Source: Acholoe squamosa
Lineage: Eukaryota; Annelida; Polychaeta; Phyllodocida; Polynoidae
DNA: 64,000 bases
Assembly: GCA_949317995.1 (NCBI GenBank)
Contig: OX439044.1
Span: forward strand, 50,610,166-50,674,165
Direction of reading: 5' to 3'
Of the stretch, positions 51,157 through 61,800 are shown piece by piece. The notes beneath the pieces were generated by a model, which saw nothing but the letters and a program-made list of their open reading frames with translations, was not told where the DNA came from and did no database searches. Numbering within the stretch: position 1 is the stretch's first letter; every line of letters starts with the position of its first letter. The position numbers and the translations under genes were made by a program.

Positions 51157-51252
51157 ACCTAGTACAGTGAACATGTGCTTCCTTGGTTCTCCTCATATCT
51201 ACAGCCCAATGTGAGTCTCTGATATTATGGTACCACTTGAAACTTCTTACAT
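51157..51252. repeat. 96-bp direct repeat, copy B
   Basis: Partner of 47,912-48,007, same orientation. Flanking sequence differs, so this is the limit of the duplication. Confidence 0.85.
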
Positions 51253-52167
51253 AGCCACTAAAACAACTCAGTTTTGAAGGGTACTCCCCAAGAGTCCAGT
51301 GTCAACTCGGATTAAGTGCTTACATCTGTCCCTTCTCAATGTCTCTGTCCCCTACCAGAAAATGACTCTAATCCAGGAGGAGCAATGAGCACCGTGGCGC
51401 CCTCTATAAATCACGGCATATATGCGGCCGGCCGCACTGGGCTGTGTGTCAGTCTCAGAGTAGCCAGCACAGGGGTCACATCACACAGACAGGCCAGATT
51501 GGCCAATGTAGTCTAATGATAAGTCTATGGAGGTCACCCCCTTTTCCCATTAATATTTATACTATTAAACCTATTTAGCACTTTTGAGCACTCTTAGTGT
51601 ATTGAATGCATAATGTCTTACACTATTGATATGTAGAAATGATTTTTACAGAGACTCTCAAGTTAATGTGTGAAATTCATTTTGAATGGGCTAATAATCA
51701 ATTTTTGGACAGCCAACTGTCAACTGACAGACTCATCAAATATTGAACCATGCTCACACTGACAAGTATAAAACACATATCAGACATACACAGGGAACAA
51801 CATAACTAAAATCATCTATTCTTTGGATTATTCTTCATTCGTCTATATCATGCTTAAGAGATGCAGACTCAGAAGTGTCTGTTACAGCATGGGCGCCGTA
51901 TTTACTGTAGTACTATCTAGGTCAACTGACAGAGGGCATACTGCTCGTTGCTCCTCCTGACTCTAATCATATCTAACTTGAATATCAAGTTGCATTTTAA
52001 TGTAAAATGTATATAGGGTTGCCTTTATTTCCTGACTGGGACTGGAGACCGAATTAACCAGATTACCAAATAAAAATATAACTGTAAGGTGTGGGACTGG
52101 ATTATCACAGTCTGGATTATTGCGACTCCACTGTAAATCATATGAAAGATCAAAACAATAACAAAAA
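51253..52167. other. Intergenic, nothing supported
   Basis: No gene or clear repeat recognised. Short frames lack similarity. Confidence 0.4.
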
Positions 52168-52395
52168 ACTCAAATTTCATTCACAAAGTCAATGAAGAAT
52201 GAAAAACCAAAATGGAAAACAAAATGAAATATGAAAAGGAAAATTGTCAGCTGTCATTTCACATGGCCAAACAAAGTCAACGAACAATGAAAATTCAATC
52301 TCCATCTGGTTGCTGTCATGGCCCAACTTGTAACAGCTATCCTTTAACATGGGGGTATGGTACAGGTCAATAGAGGGAGGAATAAGGAAGAGCAA
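52168..52395. repeat. Inverted repeat arm, left end of Penelope-containing block
   Basis: It matches the reverse complement of about 55,590-55,825, for example CTCCATCTGGTTGCTGTCA, CAATGAAAATTCAATCTCCA and TTAACATGGGG. Weaker similarity continues inwards to about 52,440. Confidence 0.8.
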
Positions 52396-52999
52396 AGAAG
52401 AGGGGAGTTGGTGAGTAGGTTGTGTTTTAACGGGGCAAGGTGTGAGCTTCAAGAATAATATCAGCGACCGCAAAAGCACTGTAGGTGCTTCATCCATGTC
52501 AAGGTAGTGTGGCAAAAAGAGACAGCTGCAGCCCTCGGTAGCTGGTTCCCAGTGTGTGGTGTCTGGCTGTTTGGGTGTGGGTTATCTGGTTGGGGTTGCA
52601 GCTGTTAGGGGTGGGTGGATTTAGTCTACCCTCAGGGTATCCAAGCTCCTTGCACAGTGTGTGTGTCGTGGGGAGCGAGGAGTCCTGTGTGGTTTTGTAT
52701 GTACTCATCAGGCTGGATTTTGATTTTGTTAGACAGGGTCCACTGGTCCCAACCCCACTGTGTGTGTGTACGGGGGTGGTTTGCCTGCCGTGGTCCCCAG
52801 ATAAGCTGGGAGGCCTCTGAAATGTGTCCCGGTGCCACAGGTAGGTGGATTCTCAAAGCGGTGAACCAACAGGACTTGCACCTCCATCTACCTTGTCCCT
52901 CACTATATATGTGTGTGGGGGAATGGGGAGTCTCCCAGTCCCACAATGTATTACTTTGAGTAGGAATATTTTTTTGACGGGGCTAGTTTGGGAGAGGTG

Positions 53000-53760
53000 T
53001 AGCTGTGTTCGAAGGTGTAGCTGTGTTCAGGCAATAGGGTGATGAGGTTCGGAGGCGTTGGATCCAGTTGTACCCGACCAGGTTCCTAAGGTGGGTGCCG
53101 TAGATCTCGGGTGGTGGTTGATGAAGTCAAGGATGTGTATGGTGACATCATCCGTCTTGGTGTGGCAGGCTGAGTTGTAGTGGTGAGCCACCAAAGATTC
53201 CTCTTCCGGGGTTGGTCTGGTTTTTAGCCAGTTAATGGCAGAGAAATGTCGCTCTTCTTTGGATCCTGGCGTTGCTCAGTTTTGGCTAAGGAGCGTGGCT
53301 TAAGACGGAGGGGTTGGTCCCTTGGGGTCTTCAGAACCTTGAGGAAGGCTTCATGTAGTAAGGCCAGAGGGAAGCACCTCCTGAGGTAGTGCCGTCCCTT
53401 GGTTATGGCATGGTGGATGAATCTTTGGACATAAGGGTGGATGCGCAGGAATTGGCCGTAGGATATCACCCTAAGGCAGTGGCATGGGTGGGCTGAGGTG
53501 TAATGGAGGTAGTTATTGCTGTCCGTTGGCTTGGTGTAGAGGTCTGTCAGGAGGTTGTTAGCCTGTCTGTGCACTGTGACATCAAGGAAGTGGGCTTCGG
53601 TCATGGAGTGTTTGCCCGTGAAGTTGATGGACGTGTGTGCTTGGTTGAGGTGGTGTTGGAACTTGTGCAGTTCAGTTGATCCATGGGTCCAGATGAAGAA
53701 GATGTCGTTGATGAAGCACACCCAGAGGTGGGGTTGCAGGTGAATGAAGCAGTGGGTGAG
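53000..53760 (-). pseudogene. Penelope-like element reverse transcriptase remnant
   Basis: The - strand frame reads LWVCFINDIFFIWTHGSTEL, then ...FLDVTVH..., TDLYTKPTDSNNYLHYTSAH and SYGQFLRI. These are the palm and following motifs of Penelope-like reverse transcriptases (family consensus ..IDDIFFIW.HG.....LYTKPTD...YL...S.HP). A stop at 53,224 follows. In another frame come VAHHYNSACHTKTDDVTI and, after one more shift, NWIQRLRTSSPYCLN, which normally lie near the protein's C-terminus after a GIY-YIG endonuclease. The GIY-YIG core and the N-terminal part are absent. The catalytic DD pair is ND here (AAC at 53,707-53,709). It is a dead copy. Confidence 0.87.
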
Positions 53761-54573
53761 TAGAGCAATGTTGGGAGTGGGTGAGTAGGGGGATGTGAGA
53801 GTGGTGGAGTAGTGGGGTGGGGCAGCGGTGGAGTAGGGGATGAGGGGAGTAAGTGATTAGGGTAATGAGTAGGTCAATAGACGAAGAAGTAGGGGGCAGG
53901 CACAGGCTTCCACTGAGTTAAAAATATCAGTTTGGTGATTGTGTATATGTTATAATATAAGGCTTGCCACTCCCAGTCCACGGTAATCTTACAGCCTGAC
54001 TAATGAAGGCATTCTGATGAATCTGAATCAATTTTAATGCAGTAAAGGACTCAGAGCTTACTTGTTTCCAAATATAGTAGGTAACCTTACCTTAACATTT
54101 AGAGTTTACCCTTATAAGCTCATACAGGCTGTTTTGAACCTAGTCCACGGTCATCTTTATGACAATATTGCTGCTGGATTGAAAACACATGTCTAATTTG
54201 CATGGGATCCTTCATATAGAGGGGAGGGGGTGGGGTGGGAGGGGCACCTATAACAGGTATGTGTTTATAAGTATACTCAGTACAGACTGGTCACCCCTAA
54301 GGTAATGCAACAAGTACCAATCAATCAAGAAAGCTGTACTTATGAAGCACGACATAGTCAACAAACTGCCTATTCAAGTAAAGCCCCAGTGTGGTAATTA
54401 CACAAGAGGTCAATCCCACTGGGGGCCTTGGGTACCAGAGCTGTCATGAATGTGTCATATTTTATTTCACTAGCATTGGGTGGAAAAAAGTTTAAGCAAC
54501 ACTAATAATTCTGTTGAATTCATAGATCTCCCAGATAAGTAATTACTTATATTCCCATATTTTTTTAGGGGTC
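53761..54573. other. Body of the Penelope-containing block, no gene
   Basis: G-rich GTGAGTAGGGG-type sequence to about 53,900, then unremarkable AT-rich DNA with no recognisable coding. Confidence 0.4.
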
Positions 54574-54783
54574 GGCGAAAACGTTTAGGGAAACCGGGAG
54601 TTGAACCCGGGACCTCTCAGCCTTCAGATGCTTGCTCTACCACTGAGCTACTTCCCCGTACAACATTTTCTACCTTCCACCCACGCCTGGACTGGGGTGA
54701 CACAGAGAGGGGACATGTGATTACACGACGACCGGCCCCTGAGAGTCAGCACATCGCGCGCGGGGAAATCACATTCCCTACAC
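54574..54783 (-). repeat. tRNA-containing repeat, copy 1
   Basis: It is about 95% identical to 55,012-55,219 over some 210 bp. Both copies hold the tRNA-like sequence plus about 125 bp beyond its 5' end (CGGGGAAATCACATTCCC, CTGACTCTCAGGGGCCGG on opposite strands). Tandem or dispersed duplication about 440 bp apart. Confidence 0.85.
54586..54657 (-). tRNA. tRNA-like sequence, copy 1 (anticodon unclear)
   Basis: The 72-nt minus-strand sequence starts GGGGAAGTAGCTCAGTGGTA and ends GGTTCAACTCCCGGTTTCCC. The acceptor stem pairs (GGGGAAG with TTTCCCT, including G-T), as do the D stem (GCTC/GAGC) and T stem (CCGGG/CCCGG). Box A and box B are good and a TTTT terminator follows within 6 nt. The anticodon arm (AGCATCTGAAGGCTGAG) does not fold properly: only AGC/GCT pair around an 8-nt loop. 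I therefore favour a degenerate tRNA or tRNA-derived repeat. Confidence 0.5.
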
Positions 54784-55011
54784 AGCCCCCAACCAGCTTC
54801 GACCACCGCTGACCAGCAACCCGGCTCTCCTCCCAACCAGACGATTGGGCTTTATCAAGCAGTGCGAGGCATTCCCGATTCCCTGCTCAACTGCCGGTAC
54901 AAGTACCGGGCGGTCGAAGCGCCTGCTGTGTCACACCAGCCCAGGTACCGAGTTCCGTAGCCCCCCTCACGCGGGTCAGGACCACTCGGTTTCCCTACCA
55001 TTGTAGGGGTC

Positions 55012-55219
55012 GGCGAAAACGTTTAGGGAAACCGGGAGTTGAACCCGGGACCTCTCAGCCTTCAGACGCTTGCTCTACCACTGAGCTACTTCCACGTACA
55101 ACGTTTTCTACGTTCCACCCACGCCTGACTGGGGTGACACAGAGAGGGGACATGTGATTACATGACGACCGGCCCCTGAGAGTCAGCACATCGCACGCGG
55201 GGAAATCACATTCCCCTAC
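55012..55219 (-). repeat. tRNA-containing repeat, copy 2
   Basis: Second copy of the 210-bp unit described at 54,574-54,783, with about ten differences. Confidence 0.85.
55024..55095 (-). tRNA. tRNA-like sequence, copy 2
   Basis: It is the same as copy 1 with GTGGAAG at the 5' end and AGCGTCTGAAGG in the anticodon arm. The anticodon stem is equally poor. Both copies are flanked by AAAACGTT on one side and AACGTTTTC on the other, an inverted repeat around the tRNA-like part. Confidence 0.45.
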
Positions 55220-55589
55220 AGTTTCTATTAATTAGCTATTAGGCAGCAAATATGAGCCACTACAGCATAGACAAAGCCCCATACCACATTAATGAAAAAA
55301 AAATGGCCGAAAAAATGAGTGGCAGGCCTTTATGTTAATACTACTAGCACTCACTCTCCAAGCAGTTCTTACCTGTGGGGGCAGGGGAGGAACAAGTAAG
55401 AGGGGAATAAGGCAGTGGGGAATGAGGGGATCGGATGAGTATGGAGATAAGGAGAGTAAGTGGGTAGGTTATCCCCCTACTCCTCCACTCCCCTACTGAC
55501 CCACTACCCCTGCTCACCCACTCCCTTATTCACCCACTCAACATTGCCTCTTCCTTGTTACTCTTTTGGCCAATACTTCTTCCCTACTC

Positions 55590-55825
55590 TTCCTTCTAAA
55601 TGTATTAACCTTTACCCTATCCCCATGTTAAAAGATGGCTGTTGCAAGTTGGGCCATGAGAATTGACAGTTGACAGCAACCAGATGGAGATTGAATTTTC
55701 ATTGTTCATTGACATGTTTGGCCATGTGAATTGACAGCTGACAGCAACCAGATGGACATTGACTTCATATTTTGTTTTCCATTTTAGTTTTCATTCTTCA
55801 TTAATTTCGTGAATGTAATTTGATT
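55590..55825. repeat. Inverted repeat arm, right end of Penelope-containing block
   Basis: It is the reverse complement of 52,168-52,395. It also contains an internal direct duplication (GACAGCAACCAGATGGA at about 55,672 and 55,740) that the left arm has only once. A C run follows at 55,829. Confidence 0.8.
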
Positions 55826-55839
55826 TCCCCCCCCCCCCC

Positions 55840-57071
55840 CGTTTCATTTGCATTACATTTTTTGTCTTAAAATTTTGATACACACTTCTGAAGTTCCTTT
55901 GTTAGTAACATTCAGGTATATACTTGGCCTTTAATACCTAAATCTGGATAATATCAATCAATATGCAAATGCTATGATTATTGTCATAATCAGTGACTTG
56001 TCTCCCGGGCGTCCATTCCCATCCATTGTGCCTGCTCGGGCAGGACTAGGTCCGTTCAGCAGGCCAGCGTAATCACAACTGACAAATCATATCCAGTCTC
56101 ATCGTATTTATACCCTAAGCCTGCTCCACAAACCGGGTATACAGGCCAATTGGGGATCAGACAACACGTCTTAGGCTACCCTCTCCCTCAGCTGACCATA
56201 GCCATATGGTCCCAGGCACCCTGTGGGGAGCAGGGGTAGTTTCATTCCATATCATACACCATATCCCTCTATGAATGAATGACTATCAGATCATTCAATA
56301 CTCATATCCTTGTGATTATCAAACAATTTGGTAGCATGGACACCATGGTACCTTCAGGTAGATTTTGGAGGTCCTTTACCAATATTGGGTTCCTCTTGTT
56401 AGTGACATGGCCTAGACACAGTGTTGAACTTTAGCTGAATCAACCCCTTAGACATCAGGCATGACCCCACACCAGAACGGTTTGAACCCCACCCAATGGC
56501 CAATCACTCATGAACAGAACTGGGCACAAGCCCGATTTGTATTGCTATTTCTCTCAGTACTCACCAGATGGCCACCCTGTAGTAAAGTCTAAATTTGTGA
56601 ATCATGAGTGGATGAGTGAGTAGACCTACTAGATGTTTAAAGCCATGACAGCCTGTGCCCGTACGTAAATGCACCTGCACGTAAAAGTCTCAGGAAAGAG
56701 GAGATATAGTTTTTAACTTGGCTAGGGAAGCCCGTGTGAATCATGACAAGAGGCGGACATCAAATTGACTCTAGCCTACAGAGCTTGATTATTGTGAAAA
56801 TGGTACATAGCCAGCAAAACCAAGACTTGTCAATAACGACACTTGAGAGCCTCTTTTTTATATCCCCATAGTCGTTCAGTTTCTTCAGTAAACTAGTACT
56901 AACAATCAATATCATCTCTATTAAAATTGACAGCTTCTCCCAAAAATGGTGCCCATAAGTTCTGCCTTTGGGAAGCCTCTGGTGTATAAGCCGCACCGAT
57001 GTTGTGGCCGATGCTCGTGGTAGTTTATGTCATAATTTATGGTGCCATAATTGTTTATTTTGTAGTGTAAA
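55840..57071. other. Intergenic, nothing supported
   Basis: No recognisable gene or well-defined repeat. Confidence 0.4.
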
Positions 57072-57308
57072 TACCGTATTCGCCCGCGTAGAAGACGCGC
57101 TGCGCGTATAGGACGCACCCCAAACTCAGCAGAAGCATTTTCACGTATAAGACGCACCTCTTAGGGCTCAATTTTGTAAATTCAGTACATTTCTATAGTA
57201 AAATTACCCCTCGTATAAGACACACCCCCAATTTCAGTACATCCTATAAGACCCCCCAGCATTTTGTTTGGCGTAGAGGACGCGTCTTATATGCGGGAGT
57301 TTACGGTA
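57072..57308. mobile_element. Intact MITE with TACCGTA inverted ends
   Basis: 237 bp. The left end is TACCGTATTCGCCCGCGTAG and the reversed right end is TACCGTAAACTCCCGCATAT. If the outer TA is the target duplication, the element itself starts CCGTA, as expected for TA-targeting elements. Internal CGTATAAGACGC repeats. It is closely related to the copy at 61,503-62,210. Confidence 0.85.
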
Positions 57309-58708
57309 GGTATTGTTAGAACTATTTCACACCTTTTAGCAATAAGAACCTGGACTCCTAGAAGAAAATGTTTCTAACATATTTGTTGGGGGACTGAGTG
57401 CTCATAACGTCTGATAAAATATATTATTTATGAAGTAATCGAAAGTATCATGTGTTAAAATCAAAACCTTTTCTTTCATGAGAAAAGTTGGATATATACC
57501 AATACATTTTAGCTCACATGCAGGTTTTCTTCTATATAAAGTGTAGGAACCACTGTACAAAATGTTTGATATTCAATAGTTTAATAAACATCTACATACA
57601 TAATGACAATGTATATAAGTCACAATTAGTATGTCAAATCTCATGGCTAACTCAAATTGAATTATTCAATGCAGTTATAATGACAAAGTTATGGATTATA
57701 TGTTCTAAACATGAATGGATATAAAAACATTCATTTCCAGTATGAAACAGCATTATATGGGGCCCAGTACATATCAAAGTACAGATTATAAATACTATAA
57801 GGAAAGTCTATACTCAATACAATGTCAGTTTGCTGAATGGACGAACATAAAATAACCGTTTTAAATAATGACCACTGCTAAATTTTGTCCTACAATGTAC
57901 CAAAATACCAAAAAGGAATAAATTATTTTCCCTAATGTTAATGAGGAATGCTAGACATTGTGAATGTCAAGTTGACTAAAAATGCACGCTTTTTCACCAA
58001 AATCATGGCCTGACATAACTGATATGAGTTTTTATCTTCTACACATTTTAACAATAACAGTATACAAAGTCAACATTCTATATATAACCATTCATACTAT
58101 ACAACTCATTTGTTAAAAACAAAACCAGCATTCTCATACCTATATAATGAAAATTGAAGTTTTATATTACCAGAATAGTACAAAAATTCTATCGTACACA
58201 ATAAAATTCTACATCCAACAAGATACATCCACACCAAAATGGTCCTTTTAGTCTCCTTACCAAAGCAACTGATACAAACGATTGGACTGAAATCTTTCAT
58301 TCTTTGGCCCTAAGTCTGAAGTAAATGCTGGACAAATTCGAAGCAAAGAAACCCCTAGAATTTTTCTTTTTTCAATTTGCAGCCCAAAACAACAAAATTT
58401 CTAAGGCTGTTTTGATATTCTCAAAAATTATTCACTTTTTTTTTGCAGTAAATTTGAACATAACGTTTTCCAAGGGATTTTTTAAACCTTTGCTTACATT
58501 ACAAGCAATTCATTTCCTAATTCCAATATTTAAAGAAATTAAACCACTGTAAAGAAAACTCTTGGAAAGTGGAGGTAAATTTAATGTATCCAGATTAGCT
58601 TCTTCTATATGGTGACCTTTAGGCCATATGGACTAATGATGTTCTCTAATGGAGGTGCTCCAAGTTACTATGCACAGCTTTCCTTGCTGGCCTGCAGACA
58701 GAGACTCC
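57309..58708 (-). other. AT-rich stretch, probable LIN7 3' UTR
   Basis: About 1.4 kb of AT-rich DNA without transposons or coding, directly downstream of the LIN7 stop on the - strand. I found no canonical AATAAA in this orientation here, so the 3' end is not placed. The next reverse-strand AATAAA is at 57,054-57,059, beyond the MITE. Confidence 0.35.
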
Positions 58709-58812
58709 TCAGTTCATCTGTTGGCGCCGTCGGGCTGTGCGCTGTTTGTCAAACCTGGCCTCCATCTCTTCAAGAACTTTTGGTGTGTACCGAACAACTA
58801 GTTTCACTGTAC
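58709..58812 (-). CDS. LIN7: LIN7 exon 6: PDZ end and C-terminus
   Basis: It encodes [20 protein letters not shown], then [14 protein letters not shown] and stop. This matches the end of vertebrate LIN7 ([18 protein letters not shown]). Acceptor CTCTACAG. Confidence 0.97.
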
Positions 58813-61800
58813 CTGTAGAGTATTTAGCAATATATAAATAGATATCCTTTATACTAGACATATAGAATGCATGTAAAATATCCCCACATTTACCAGGATA
58901 GTAGGTAGAGGTTATTCTACATAATGCTACCACAAATCTTCGAGTATAGCACGCATCCCGCATATAAGACACACCCTGGGTCAAAGGAAATGCTATAAGA
59001 TGCATCGAGGGACTTGGATTTCGGGCAATTTAGTACTGTTCTGTAGTATATAACCATCGCCTATAAGATGCAAAGTGTAGCTGAAGCTATCCTTGAGTAG
59101 AAGATGTGCCTTAGACACAAAGATTTACGGTATTATTTTACTCACCCTGGGCTGCTTTCAGTAGATCAACTGCTTTCTCATGAGGTTCCCCTTCAACGCT
59201 CTGTAAGATATATGCATGAAATTACTAAATGAAGATATTGAAATCCCAACTCAACCCAGTGTTACATTTTCAAAATGTACTTGATAGTTAATATTTAAGC
59301 ATATGCTAAAGATTTGTAGGAGAAAATGCCAGTACTCACCACTCCATTGACAGAAAGGAGCTGGTCACCCCTCTTGAGACCACCATGGCGATCAGCGACC
59401 CCCTGAGGGATGATACGGGAGATGTAGATTGGCGAATTCTGCTCCTTGCCCCCCATCACGTTAAACCCGAGGCCTTCCTCAGTCTTAGGCAGTTCGACAA
59501 CACGCGGATGTGCGTGGCCCTCACTCGCTGCAAACGCCGCAACTGTGGCCTAGAATAGAATTGTCAAAAAAGTGTAAGAAATTTCTCATAGAAACAATAA
59601 AGCTCATATCGGTAATTCTTATCAATGTGACATATTTGTAGAGGACTATGTGGATTGGATTTACTCATTTACTTTTATCATATCTAGGCATACTGACATT
59701 TCTTAAAATTACTCTTGCTGTCTCCATCAGAATGTACTAAGATAAATTTGTTCATGATATGGACAACACTGTACTCTGTGTAGGCAAAATATTTATATAT
59801 GACCCCATCCCTCCGAAGCCTACATTAAACCCATACCAGGAGAAAATAAAATGAAATTCAATTTACCTTCGCAGTGGCATTGGCACGAATCTCTGGACTG
59901 CCTGAGATGTCGACGGTCTCGTAAACATGCTCATAAACCTCACGAACAGCAGTACAAAACTCACTCTGTAACACTTTCTGCAGTGCCGCCAGCTTATGTG
60001 GGCTCCCAACCTCTCCACCTTGAAAGGGGTAGAACACTTATTTAAAATAAAGAGGTACAATGCGGAAGGCAGTCTATTCACAGGCATGACGTTACCTTAA
60101 TCATATCAATGTCTCCGACTTGTAGGATAAAAAATGCTCACTACTACTGATAAATCAAACCAGAGATATGAAGATACCTTCATATCTCTGATTATATTTT
60201 ATAATTTTGTCGGTGTGGACGTTCCATTAACTAGTTAAAAAGAAAGAAGATATTCTAAAAAAAGCTGGCAGGTCTAGTGTTATGATATATATATATACAC
60301 ATCAACTTACTTCTTTGTAGATGCTCCAAGAGCTCAATGGCGCGCTGTATATCTAAAAATATTAAAAGATACTTCAGCGCACATTTCAATGTACAAATAC
60401 CTCCATCGTATAAACTGAATTTAACTACAAATCATTGTGAAGATAGGGAGTAGTCATTAATTATCAAAAGGGGGTCGCATGGACGTGTGGAAATTTTTTA
60501 GGCATAAGGGAATTTTCGGGCTCCTCTTTGGTCAATAGTAAGCAAAATAGAGGGTAAATTTTTTAGACCTCCCCTCCTCAAGAGGGATCAAAATATTTTT
60601 TAGTCCCCCCCCCCTCTGGAGGGGTCTGAAAGGGTCAGGGTGGATCCAAATGTTCAGAAAACTGGACTACATGTACTCTACAGGGGACATTGAAATGAGC
60701 TGTAAGCAGGTCTGGCCCTGGGGTTTGAGGAGGGGGGGGGGAGGCAAGACATGGTGAAAGTGGAGAGGTCCTATGATGCAGGTCTGTACAACCTAATGTA
60801 AAAAGGTGTTTTTTTTTTTGGTCAAGGATTCTTCTTGAGGGATGGATGGATGTACACCCCTATACAAATGAAATGCCTTTAATATCTCTACCAGGACAAA
60901 ATGCATTCTGGTGCATTATTGAAGAGCATATAAAATGGAATATTTGTATAAAACTTCTGATATTTAAATGTTTGGGGTGGGGGCTTGGCCCCCAAGAAAA
61001 TTTTTAAATCTAAGACTTGAAATAGTGCATCCTGAGGCATTCTCGCACATCATATGCAAGGCAGTGATACTATTTTAAAGTGGGGCCAGGGGGTGGAAAA
61101 AATCAAATATTGACCTGTGCTCCCCCAACCAGGGGGTGGGGATGAGGTCGGGGAGGGGTACTAGCACATCACCTGAAGAGCCCTAGCTTGGGGGAAAATG
61201 AGGTCCTTATGAGATCTTTTAGTGTACCTGTGTTATTGATTTGTACTGGTAGTACAGTGGGGGTTTACAGTTGTCATAGTGGAATTTTGTTCAGCTACTG
61301 ACAATCTCTAATATCTCTGGATTATATTACTTTAATGCAAACTGTATCAAAAAGAAAAATCTGGTGCTTACTTTTGACAAGTTAGTTGTGAAATGCCTTA
61401 ATTACAGAAATGAATAGGAAAACTAGCTTTTCATATCATGCCTCATATGTAATGACTGCCCACTATTTTTTCTAGAAGACTCTCTTGGTAGAAAAAGGAC
61501 ATTACCGTAAACTCCCGCGTATAAGACGCGTCCTCTACGCCAAACAAATGCCTTGTGCGTCTTATAGGATGTACTGAAATTGGGGGTGCGTCTTATACGA
61601 GGGGTAATTTTACTATAGAAATGTACTGAATTTACAAATTCCATCCTTAAAATGTGCGTCTTATACGCGAAAATGCTTCTGCTGAGTTTGCGGTGTGTCC
61701 TAGATTCAAGATTCAAGATGGCTTTATTGACTAATGTACAGGTACACTTATGTCAGCACCAGGTTTTCATTTACAATGTTGTAGACAGATTTTATATATG

